Translations under genes and position numbers: made by a program
The notes under the pieces: generated by a model
Told to the model about the DNA's origin: nothing
The model's input: only the letters and a program-made list of their open reading frames with translations
The model's database searches: none
Shown here: one piece after another, positions 33,066-40,666 of the stretch
Layout: the number at the start of each line of letters is the position of its first letter
Numbering within the stretch: position 1 is the first letter of the stretch
DNA from: Mobilitalea torta
Lineage (GTDB): Bacteria > Bacillota > Clostridia > Lachnospirales > Lachnospiraceae
Direction of reading: 5' to 3'
Assembly (NCBI RefSeq): GCF_050433395.1
Contig: NZ_JBNPXH010000007.1
Span: 1-64,000, forward strand
Length of the DNA stretch: 64,000 bases

Positions 33066-33104
33066 AGACCTGCGCTCATGAAATACAGCGCAGGTCTTTT
33101 TTTC
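33066..33104 (+). terminator. Strong rho-independent terminator
   Basis: AGACCTGCGCT at 33066-33076 pairs perfectly with AGCGCAGGTCT at 33087-33097 around a 10-base loop, followed directly by a run of T. It follows the yfcE-end remnant and closes the accessory island. The stretch from here to 33252 shows nothing further that I can name. Confidence 0.92.
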
Positions 33105-33252
33105 ATTAAGGTAATTAAATTAATACATACTCCTCATCTGAAGCACTCTCATATTATGATAGAGAGCAGACTTAAGTAAGAGCCTTGCCTATGGTATACA
33201 CGCAGTTAATAGCTTCATCCATTAACAAAGGGCGTGCAGGGGAGATTAGAAA

Positions 33253-34311
33253 ATGTCAATGTTTGAGAACAAAACACTGTTGATTACTGGCGGAACGGGT
33301 TCTTTTGGAAATGCGGTATTAGACCGCTTCCTGAATACAGATATAGGTGAAATCCGTGTTTTTTCCCGTGATGAGAAAAAACAGGATGATATGCGTCATG
33401 AGTTTCAGACGAAAATGCCTGATATGGCTGGAAAAGTTAAGTTTTTTATTGGAGATGTAAGAGACATGCAATCGGTGAAAAACGCCGTGCATGGCGTTGA
33501 CTATATATTTCATGCGGCGGCATTAAAACAAGTTCCATCCTGCGAATTCTTCCCTATGGAGGCTGTTAAAACAAACGTAATGGGGACAGAGAATGTACTG
33601 ACTGCTGCAATTGGCGAGGGTGTGAAGAGCGTGATATGCTTATCGACAGATAAAGCGGCATATCCTGTTAATGCCATGGGAATTTCTAAGGCATTAGGGG
33701 AACGTGTGGCAGTTGCGAAAGCGAGGACAACGGAAACCACAAAAATTTGCTGCACCAGATATGGAAATGTAATGTGCTCCCGCGGCTCAGTTATTCCGCT
33801 TTGGATTGAACAGATGAAAGCAGGCAGTACCATTACAATTACTGAGCCTGCCATGACCAGGTTTATAATGTCTTTGGATGAAGCGGTTGATCTCGTCCTT
33901 TTTGCCTTTGAATATGGGGTCTGCGGAGATATTCTTGTTCAAAAAGCGCCTGCGTGTACAATCAAGACTTTGGCGCAGGCGGTAACTGGATTGTTTGCTC
34001 CGGAGCATGAAATTAAAGTGATTGGTATCCGCCATGGTGAGAAAATGTATGAGACCTTGCTGACCAATGAAGAATGCGCCAGCGCAATTGATTTAGGTGA
34101 TTTTTATAGAGTGCCTTGCGATAGCCGTGATTTGAATTACGATAAGTATTTTAAGGACGGAGATATCGAAAGAAATATTCTGTCAGAATTCAATAGTAAT
34201 AACACCAGGCTTCTTACCGTAGATGAGGTAAAAGAAAAACTGCTGTCCTTGCAATATATTCGAAAGGAACTTGATAATTGGGAGCAGGAAGCTGCCAGTA
34301 ATAGAAATTAA
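33253..34311 (+). CDS. capE: CapE/FnlA, UDP-GlcNAc 4,6-dehydratase/5-epimerase
   Basis: This 352-residue short-chain dehydrogenase-fold enzyme starts UDP-N-acetyl-L-fucosamine synthesis, making a UDP-2-acetamido-2,6-dideoxy-4-hexulose from UDP-GlcNAc. LLITGGTGSFGNAVLDRFL is the NAD(P) site; YIFHAAALKQVPSCEFFPME and STDKAAYPVNAMGISKALGE are the family blocks, again with Met in the position of the usual catalytic Tyr. GIRHGEKMYETLLTNEE is the typical C-terminal part. It is soluble, unlike the membrane-bound dehydratase at 4.2 kb. GGGGAG precedes ATG 33253. capF and capG follow, so the pathway is complete in three genes. Confidence 0.92.
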   Translation: MSMFENKTLLITGGTGSFGNAVLDRFLNTDIGEIRVFSRDEKKQDDMRHEFQTKMPDMAGKVKFFIGDVRDMQSVKNAVHGVDYIFHAAALKQVPSCEFFPMEAVKTNVMGTENVLTAAIGEGVKSVICLSTDKAAYPVNAMGISKALGERVAVAKARTTETTKICCTRYGNVMCSRGSVIPLWIEQMKAGSTITITEPAMTRFIMSLDEAVDLVLFAFEYGVCGDILVQKAPACTIKTLAQAVTGLFAPEHEIKVIGIRHGEKMYETLLTNEECASAIDLGDFYRVPCDSRDLNYDKYFKDGDIERNILSEFNSNNTRLLTVDEVKEKLLSLQYIRKELDNWEQEAASNRN

Positions 34312-34322
34312 GGAGTAACGGG

Positions 34323-35561
34323 ATGAGAAAACATAACTCCAGCGTATGGAATAAGACAATATTGGTCACTGGTGCAGCAGGTTTTGTCGGGAAGAATCTG
34401 GTTGCATCCTTAAAAAACATACAGCAGAATAAGGATAAAACGAGACCCAATCTTAAGATTAATGAGATATATGAGTACGATATCAACACAGATCCGGCGT
34501 TATTGGAGGTGTATTGCAGGAAAGCAGACTTTGTGTTCCATCTGGCTGGTGTGAATCGTCCCAAGAACAACGATGAATTCATGGCGGGCAACTTCGGTTT
34601 CGCATCCACTTTACTGGACACACTGAAGGCTCACAATAACACCGCACCGGTGATGCTGAGTTCATCAATCCAGGCAACGCTGCTGGGCCGCTATGCAGGA
34701 TCTGACTACGGAAAGTCCAAGCTGGCTGGCGAAGAACTGTTCTTTGATTATGGTAAAACCACAGGAGCGAAGGTTATGGTTTATCGTTTTCCGAATCTAT
34801 TTGGGAAGTGGTGCCGTCCAAATTATAACTCTGCGATTGCAACCTTCTGTAACAATATCGCCAATGATCTGCCGATCACAGTGAATGACCCATCGACAGA
34901 GCTAGAGCTTCTTTATATTGATGATCTGGTGATCGAGATGTTGGATGCCCTGGAGGGTAAGGAGCATCACTGTGAGTTTGATGGAGTGGATGCGGTAGGA
35001 CAGACAGATGGACGTTACTGCTATGTGCCGGCTACACATAAGGTAACACTGGGTGAGATTGTAGGGTTATTGAATTCCTTTAAGGTGCAGCCGGATACGC
35101 TCCTTATGCCGGAGCTTCCGAAGAACTCCTTTACCAAGAAGCTGTATGCCACATACCTTTCCTATCTGCCGGAAAGCAAGATAAAATTTGCGTTGAAGAT
35201 GAACTGCGATGACAGAGGCAGCTTCACGGAATTATTAAAAACGGCGAATTGCGGTCAGTTTTCCGTAAATATCAGCAGGCCCGGTATTACGAACGGGCAG
35301 CACTGGCATCATAGCAAATGGGAGCTTTTCATTGTGGTGTCCGGTTATGGGCTGATTCAGGAGAGGAGGATTGGCACGGATGAAGTATTGAGCTTTGAGG
35401 TGTCCGGAGATAAGATGGAAGCAATTCATATGCTGCCGGGATACACGCACAGTATCAGCAACCTGTCTGAAACAGAGAATTTGGTGACGGTGATGTGGAG
35501 CAATGAGCAGTTTGATCCGGCGCATCCGGATACATTTTTTGAGGTGGTGGAGGAGAAGTGA
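34323..35561 (+). CDS. capF: CapF/FnlB, reductase with C-terminal cupin
   Basis: CapF (412 residues) combines an N-terminal NAD(P)-dependent short-chain dehydrogenase and a C-terminal metal-binding cupin; it yields UDP-2-acetamido-2,6-dideoxy-L-talose. ILVTGAAGFVGKNLVASLKN is the nucleotide site, DYGKSKLAGEELFF the catalytic YxxxK, and RPGITNGQHWHHSKWELFIV plus HMLPGYTHSISN hold the cupin histidines. The length equals that of known CapF proteins. It lies 11 bases after capE with an AAGGAG ribosome site, and its TGA overlaps the ATG of capG. Confidence 0.93.
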   Translation: MRKHNSSVWNKTILVTGAAGFVGKNLVASLKNIQQNKDKTRPNLKINEIYEYDINTDPALLEVYCRKADFVFHLAGVNRPKNNDEFMAGNFGFASTLLDTLKAHNNTAPVMLSSSIQATLLGRYAGSDYGKSKLAGEELFFDYGKTTGAKVMVYRFPNLFGKWCRPNYNSAIATFCNNIANDLPITVNDPSTELELLYIDDLVIEMLDALEGKEHHCEFDGVDAVGQTDGRYCYVPATHKVTLGEIVGLLNSFKVQPDTLLMPELPKNSFTKKLYATYLSYLPESKIKFALKMNCDDRGSFTELLKTANCGQFSVNISRPGITNGQHWHHSKWELFIVVSGYGLIQERRIGTDEVLSFEVSGDKMEAIHMLPGYTHSISNLSETENLVTVMWSNEQFDPAHPDTFFEVVEEK

Positions 35562-36754
35562 TGTCAGAAACACGTATCAAAACAGACTATAGCGATATAC
35601 ATTTTAAGGAGAACGGAAAACTGAAACTTCTTATTATCGTTGGCACCCGCCCGGAGATTATCCGTCTTGGAGCAGTTATCAAAAAGTGCCGAACCTATTT
35701 TGATACCATTCTTGCCCACACAGGCCAGAACTACGATTATAATCTAAATGGCGTGTTTTTCCGGGATCTGAAGCTGGACAGTCCGGAAGTGTATATGGAT
35801 GCGGTTGGGGATGATCTTGGGGCAACGGTTGGAAATATCATAAACTGTTCCTATAAGTTAATGGCAGGTATTAAGCCGGATGCGCTTTTAATCCTCGGTG
35901 ATACCAATTCCTGCTTATCAGCAATTGCAGCAAAGCGTCTGAAAATCCCGATTTTCCACATGGAAGCCGGAAACCGCTGTAAGGATGAGTGCTTGCCGGA
36001 AGAGACAAACCGCCGTATTGTGGACATCATTTCCGATGTAAACCTTGCTTATTCTGAACATGCCAGAAAATATCTGCATGAGTGCGGGCTGCCGAAGGAA
36101 CGTGTTTATGTAACAGGTTCTCCCATGGCGGAAGTGCTGCATCAGAACCTGGCTGAGATAGAGAACTCTAATATTCTGGAGACGCTGGGCTTAAAGCCGC
36201 ATAAATATATTTTGCTTTCTGCACACCGTGAAGAAAATATTGATATAGAGAGAAACTTCTTATCTTTATTTCATGCAATTAATAAGATGGCAGAGAAATA
36301 TGATATGCCAGTTTTATATTCCTGCCATCCAAGAAGCCGTAAGAGACTGGAAGTATCCGGTTTTCCGCTGGATAAGCGTGTCATCCGGCATGAACCGCTG
36401 GGATTCCATGATTATAATCATCTGCAGATGAACGCTTTTGCAGTTATATCTGATTCTGGAACACTGCCGGAGGAGTCAAGTTTCTTTACCTCCGTTGGAC
36501 ATTCATTCCCGGCTGTGTGCATACGTACCAGCACAGAACGCCCGGAAGCACTGGACAAAGCTTGCTTTATTCTGTCGGGCATTGACGAGAAGCCGTTATT
36601 GCAGGCAGTGGATATGGCAGTTACTATGAATCTGGAAGGTGACGATGGTATCCCTGTTCCGGATTATGTGGAGGAGAACGTAAGCGCTAAAGTCGTGAAG
36701 ATTATTCAGTCCTATACCGGAATAATTGACAAAATGGTGTGGAGAAAAGGATAG
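35561..36754 (+). CDS. capG: CapG/FnlC, UDP-N-acetylglucosamine 2-epimerase family
   Basis: This 397-residue enzyme is the C2 epimerase that completes UDP-N-acetyl-L-fucosamine. Typical parts are LLIIVGTRPEIIRLGAVIKK, HTGQNYDYNLNGVFF, LLILGDTNSCLSAIAAKRLK, PIFHMEAGNRCKDECLPEET and NRRIVDIISD, then ISDSGTLPEESSFF. A GTG at 35558 is in frame, but ATG 35561, which overlaps the capF stop, has GGAGGAG at good distance. The product probably supplies FucNAc to the glycosyltransferases of the locus at 8-11 kb, although the genes are separated by the island. Confidence 0.93.
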   Translation: MSETRIKTDYSDIHFKENGKLKLLIIVGTRPEIIRLGAVIKKCRTYFDTILAHTGQNYDYNLNGVFFRDLKLDSPEVYMDAVGDDLGATVGNIINCSYKLMAGIKPDALLILGDTNSCLSAIAAKRLKIPIFHMEAGNRCKDECLPEETNRRIVDIISDVNLAYSEHARKYLHECGLPKERVYVTGSPMAEVLHQNLAEIENSNILETLGLKPHKYILLSAHREENIDIERNFLSLFHAINKMAEKYDMPVLYSCHPRSRKRLEVSGFPLDKRVIRHEPLGFHDYNHLQMNAFAVISDSGTLPEESSFFTSVGHSFPAVCIRTSTERPEALDKACFILSGIDEKPLLQAVDMAVTMNLEGDDGIPVPDYVEENVSAKVVKIIQSYTGIIDKMVWRKG

Positions 36755-36879
36755 AAATTCTATAATAGAAAACGCTATAAATCGGTTACAGTCAAAAGAA
36801 CATCCAATATATACTATATCTTACCGTTCATTCTTACTATACCCCCATTTTGAATAAACCATAAATAAAATGCTAATAA

Positions 36880-36937
36880 AACGTTAATAATATTCAAGTT
36901 AATTATACTTGAATTCAAGTAAATTTGACAATATGAT
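36880..36937 (+). promoter_or_regulatory. Promoter and operator candidates for the sugar-uptake operon
   Basis: TTGAAT at 36909-36914, a 17-base spacer and TATGAT at 36932-36937 form a good promoter 45 bases before ATG 36982. Over the -35 box is a perfect 12-base palindrome, CTTGAATTCAAG at 36908-36919. TTCAAGT at 36893-36899 adds a second inverted pair with ACTTGAA at 36907-36913. AACGTT at 36880-36885 has the CG-centred core common in LacI-family operators. The LacI-type gene at the end of the operon is the likely regulator. Confidence 0.55.
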
Positions 36938-36981
36938 AAGAATATAAGGTTAGAGTATAAGAGATAGATGGAGGAGAGATT

Positions 36982-38301
36982 ATGAGAAAGGAAATTCATT
37001 TTAAAGCAATATCAATTCTGCTGATATTTATGCTGACGCTGTCTATATTAAGCGGATGCCAGAATAATTCAAACGGCGGTAAGAGCGGACAAGCCAGAAC
37101 CTATACCTTTGCTACATGGGCTGCCGGTGAAGAACTCAAAGATTTCCAGGAAATTATTGACCGTGTGAACCTGCAGGCGGACGGAGCATATAAGGTTGAG
37201 GTTTTAAGCTTTCCTTCGGATTATTATATAAAGCTTTCTACTAAAATAGCAGGGAAAAAGGTGCCGGATTTCTTCTGGCTTACCCAGGAGTTAATTGCAA
37301 AGTATGCGGAGCTTGGCGCAATCGCTGACTTGACGGATCAATTGAATGCCAGTGAGAAATTAAAGCCGGATACTTTTTATCCGGGTGTGCTGGCAGCAGC
37401 AACTTATAAGGACAAGTATTATGGGATACCATGGATTGCCAACCCGCTGATGGTTTATTATAACCAGGATTTATTCGAAGAGGCCGGTATTGCATTCCCG
37501 GATCCTTTGGGGGGTTGGACCTGGGATGATTTCTTACAGATTGCAAAACAGCTTACGGTGCAAAAAACCGATTCCCAGGGAAATGCTTACCAGCAGTATG
37601 GTTATATTGTGGATGGCTGGCCGAATATTGAAACCTTCTTCTGGGCAGGCGGCGGTGATATTATTTCAGACGATGGCAATGAGATATTGATGGATACACC
37701 GCAATCGCTGGAAGGATTAAATATACTTCATGAAATTCTTATCAGTAAGGTGACACCGCAGTACAGTAAGGTCTCCAGTCTCGGATCGAATAATGTATGG
37801 TTCGAGAAGCAAAGAGCGGCCATGTTTATGGGGGGTATTCAGGATAATTTTGAAGAGAAGATAAGTAATCTTCCCCAGGAGGAGCAATTTAAGATTGGTT
37901 ACGCTCCTATGCCTGTTTGCGCGGACGGCAGGGCCAGCGGTTTTGACTGGACAGCTTCCACTGTGGTCAGCTCTAAACTGCAGGGGGATTCCCAGGCTTA
38001 CCAGGTGCTGGAAGCAATCACTGAGGAATTCTTCCAATGGAAGATAGCATCCCCGATTATGGGAACCGTGGATCAGGTGGCGGTGATTGATCCTCTGAAG
38101 GCACCCGCCCTTCCTACCATTGAAGTGTGTCTGAAGAATGCCAGATCAGCCAATTATATTTCAAAATGGAATGAGATAAATGACATGCTTTGGTATCAGT
38201 TGTATAATCCGCTGCTCAGTGATCCGGAGAATTTTGATTATATAACGGCAGCAAAGAATATTGCGGAGAAAAGCCGCCAGTTAATTACTGCCAAAGAATA
38301 G
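36982..38301 (+). CDS. Sugar ABC transporter substrate-binding lipoprotein
   Basis: This 439-residue extracytoplasmic solute-binding protein of the sugar (family 1) type has a lipobox LSGC with the lipidated cysteine at C26. ATYKDKYYGIPWIANPLMVYYNQ can be read in pieces as the ligand-cleft region, with DLFEEAGIAFPDPLGGWTWD next; WTWDDFLQIAKQL is common in oligosaccharide binders. FMGGIQDNF is further along the fold. It is followed by two permease genes. The ATP-binding subunit is not encoded nearby, so a shared MsmK-like ATPase is probably used. The start has GGAGGAG upstream of ATG 36982. Confidence 0.9.
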   Translation: MRKEIHFKAISILLIFMLTLSILSGCQNNSNGGKSGQARTYTFATWAAGEELKDFQEIIDRVNLQADGAYKVEVLSFPSDYYIKLSTKIAGKKVPDFFWLTQELIAKYAELGAIADLTDQLNASEKLKPDTFYPGVLAAATYKDKYYGIPWIANPLMVYYNQDLFEEAGIAFPDPLGGWTWDDFLQIAKQLTVQKTDSQGNAYQQYGYIVDGWPNIETFFWAGGGDIISDDGNEILMDTPQSLEGLNILHEILISKVTPQYSKVSSLGSNNVWFEKQRAAMFMGGIQDNFEEKISNLPQEEQFKIGYAPMPVCADGRASGFDWTASTVVSSKLQGDSQAYQVLEAITEEFFQWKIASPIMGTVDQVAVIDPLKAPALPTIEVCLKNARSANYISKWNEINDMLWYQLYNPLLSDPENFDYITAAKNIAEKSRQLITAKE

Positions 38302-38319
38302 CCGAAAGGAAGTAGCAGG

Positions 38320-39198
38320 ATGATAAGCAATAAAAAGAAAAACAAAGATTCCATAGGGTTTGTTTTTGTACTTCCCTGGGTAATCGGCTTCATTGTTTTT
38401 ACGGTAATCCCAATGATAGCAGCGGTTTATATATCCATGACGGATTGGAGTATATTGGGCAATTCTAAATTCATTGGTTTTGAAAACTATCTTGCTATTT
38501 TTCGGGATGAAAAGTTTTATAAAGCCCTTGCGGTTACCGTTCGGTATGCGGTCTTTGCAATACCGTTGACCATTATGACCGCCTTGCTGGTTGCGGTATG
38601 CTTGAATTTCCAGAGCAAAGCAATCGGAGTGTTCCGGGTGATATTTTATATGCCCTCCATTGTTTCCGGTGTTGCTGTTGCCATTGTATTCAAATGGATT
38701 TTAGATCCGGGATATGGCCTGATTAATTCTCTGCTGGCGGCGCTGGGGATTCACGGACCGGACTGGCTTTTTGATCCCAGTTGGGTGCTGCCCTCGTATC
38801 TGATTATGGCTTTATGGGGTGCAAGCTCCGGTTACCTTACCTATCTGGCGGCGCTGAAGGATGTTCCAAAGGAATTATATGAATCTGCCAAGCTGGAAGG
38901 AGCAAGCTTTCTAAAGAGAACTGCCAAGATTACCGTGCCTTTGATTTCTCCCATCATCTTCTACAACATGGTAATGGGAATCATTGCGGCTTTCCGTAAA
39001 TTTTCAGATGCCTATATCATGGGAGGAGCCGGGGAAGAGGGTAGTTTTTATATGGTGTACCTATATAACAGGGCCTTTTCTTATTATGATATGGGTTATG
39101 CGACAGCACTTGCCTGGATTTTATTTGCCATTATTTTGACGTTGACGGCAATTATCAATATCACTAAGAAATTTTGGGTCTATAATGAGGAGGATTAA
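38320..39198 (+). CDS. Sugar ABC transporter permease (MalF/UgpA type)
   Basis: This 292-residue inner-membrane permease has six predicted membrane segments, starting at FVFVLPWVIGFIVFTVIPMI. The EAA loop, which docks to the ATPase, is ELYESAKLEGASFLKRTAKITVP taken in two parts around residues 186-210. It should pair with the MalG-type permease encoded 3 bases further on to import an oligosaccharide captured by the lipoprotein. GAAAGGAAG precedes ATG 38320. Confidence 0.92.
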   Translation: MISNKKKNKDSIGFVFVLPWVIGFIVFTVIPMIAAVYISMTDWSILGNSKFIGFENYLAIFRDEKFYKALAVTVRYAVFAIPLTIMTALLVAVCLNFQSKAIGVFRVIFYMPSIVSGVAVAIVFKWILDPGYGLINSLLAALGIHGPDWLFDPSWVLPSYLIMALWGASSGYLTYLAALKDVPKELYESAKLEGASFLKRTAKITVPLISPIIFYNMVMGIIAAFRKFSDAYIMGGAGEEGSFYMVYLYNRAFSYYDMGYATALAWILFAIILTLTAIINITKKFWVYNEED

Positions 39199-39200
39199 GC

Positions 39201-40040
39201 ATGGATAGTAAAAGCTCAAAAGCCTTGGGAACCCTCTTGCGTTATTTGTTCTATCTTGTTGGCTCCATTGTTTTGATCCTGCCGTTTTTCTGGATGGCCA
39301 GTACCACCTTTAAGATGGATAATGAGATTTTTACCAATCCGGTTAAATGGCTGCCGTCCACCCTGTATATGGGTAATATCATACGTGCTTTGGAAATTAT
39401 GCCAATCACACGTTATATGCTGAATACGGCATTAATGGCCGTCTTGAAGATTTTGGGCGAGGTTTTTGTATCCGCATTGGTGGCCTATGGCTTTGCACGG
39501 TATAATTTTAAGGGACGAAATCTGATTTTCATGATTTTGCTGGCAACGATGATGCTGCCTTATGAGGTTACTATGATTCCCACTTTTATTATGTGGTCGA
39601 AATTAGGTTTATCGGATGGTTATGTACCTCTTATTTTACCGGCCTTCTGCGGTTCGGCATCCTTTATCTTCTTCCTGAGAATGTATTTTTCAACCTTTCC
39701 AAAGGAACTGGAGGAGGCTATGATGATTGACGGAGCAAACAGGTTTCAGATATTTACCCGGATGTATATTCCGCTTAGCAAAGCTGCTTTAATTACAATT
39801 ACGCTCTGGTCTTTTATGGGTACCTGGAACGACCTGCTGGGACAGTTAATCTATATCAACGATACGGACTGGTATACGGTACAATTGGGACTGGCATCCT
39901 TTAGCAATATGACCGGCGAGACCCTGTGGGGGCCGCTGATGGCTGCATCACTTTTGGTTTTAATTCCCGTATTCGTGATCTTCTTATTTGCACAGAAATA
40001 TTTTGTGGAAGGAGTTAAGATGACGGGTATCAAGGGATAA
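39201..40040 (+). CDS. Sugar ABC transporter permease (MalG/UgpE type)
   Basis: The 279-residue product is the second permease subunit. Six membrane segments are predicted, and the EAA loop ELEEAMMIDGANRFQIFTRM and YIPLSKAALITIT is clear. The C-terminal YFVEGVKMTGIKG is the standard ending of MalG-type sugar permeases. The start codon follows the previous stop by 3 bases with GAGGAGG upstream, so the pair is translated together. Confidence 0.93.
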   Translation: MDSKSSKALGTLLRYLFYLVGSIVLILPFFWMASTTFKMDNEIFTNPVKWLPSTLYMGNIIRALEIMPITRYMLNTALMAVLKILGEVFVSALVAYGFARYNFKGRNLIFMILLATMMLPYEVTMIPTFIMWSKLGLSDGYVPLILPAFCGSASFIFFLRMYFSTFPKELEEAMMIDGANRFQIFTRMYIPLSKAALITITLWSFMGTWNDLLGQLIYINDTDWYTVQLGLASFSNMTGETLWGPLMAASLLVLIPVFVIFLFAQKYFVEGVKMTGIKG

Positions 40041-40079
40041 AACAATATATCACAACGACAATATGAGGAGGAAACAGTT

Positions 40080-40643
40080 ATGAAAAAATGGAAGAAAGTT
40101 TTATGCGCGGCAATGGCGGCAGCAATGGCACTGTCTATGACAGCATGCAGTAAGGGAAACGGAAATCAAAACCTTTACTTCTATGACAAAACCGCAGATG
40201 ATGTGTCAGCGTGGAAACCGATGGAAACACCATCCGAAGAAGGAGGCGGCTCCGGCTCTGTTACAAAGGGTGATAAGGCGGCGGTGATTCAAGCGGCATT
40301 TGACGGTTGGGGCGGTATCCAGTCAGAAAAAATCACACTTGATTTAACAAAAGAACCGGTTCTCATGATTCAGGTAAAGGAGAATGCGGACGGCTTTAAA
40401 TGGGGTGCCAAATTTGTTCCTTCCGATCCGGTAATCAGCGACCATGAGTGGGGCTTCTATCTCATTGAAGATACCAATTTCAAGTATAACAATTATGCCG
40501 CGGTTGATTTAAAGGCAAAGCTGGGACAGGATTTTATTGATGCTTATGGTGATAAAGTAGAGGGTGTTCTCTGGATTTATGCAGCAGGAAGCCCGGATGC
40601 TACGGTAGAAATTTCATCCGTCAAGATGTTCAATCAAAAATAA
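40080..40643 (+). CDS. Small lipoprotein, possibly carbohydrate-binding
   Basis: This 187-residue protein carries a lipoprotein signal peptide with the lipidated cysteine at C23 (LSMTAC). After a Gly/Ser-rich linker (EEGGGSGSV), the mature part has alternating strands with aromatic residues, such as AAFDGWGGIQSEKITLDLTK, HEWGFYLIEDTNF and VEGVLWIYAAGSPDATVEIS. That pattern is reminiscent of a jelly-roll carbohydrate-binding module, but no family can be named. Position between the permeases and a large secreted protein suggests a surface role in glycan capture. GAGGAGG precedes the ATG. Confidence 0.6.
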   Translation: MKKWKKVLCAAMAAAMALSMTACSKGNGNQNLYFYDKTADDVSAWKPMETPSEEGGGSGSVTKGDKAAVIQAAFDGWGGIQSEKITLDLTKEPVLMIQVKENADGFKWGAKFVPSDPVISDHEWGFYLIEDTNFKYNNYAAVDLKAKLGQDFIDAYGDKVEGVLWIYAAGSPDATVEISSVKMFNQK

Positions 40644-40666
40644 TCAACCAATATGGGAGAATTGCT

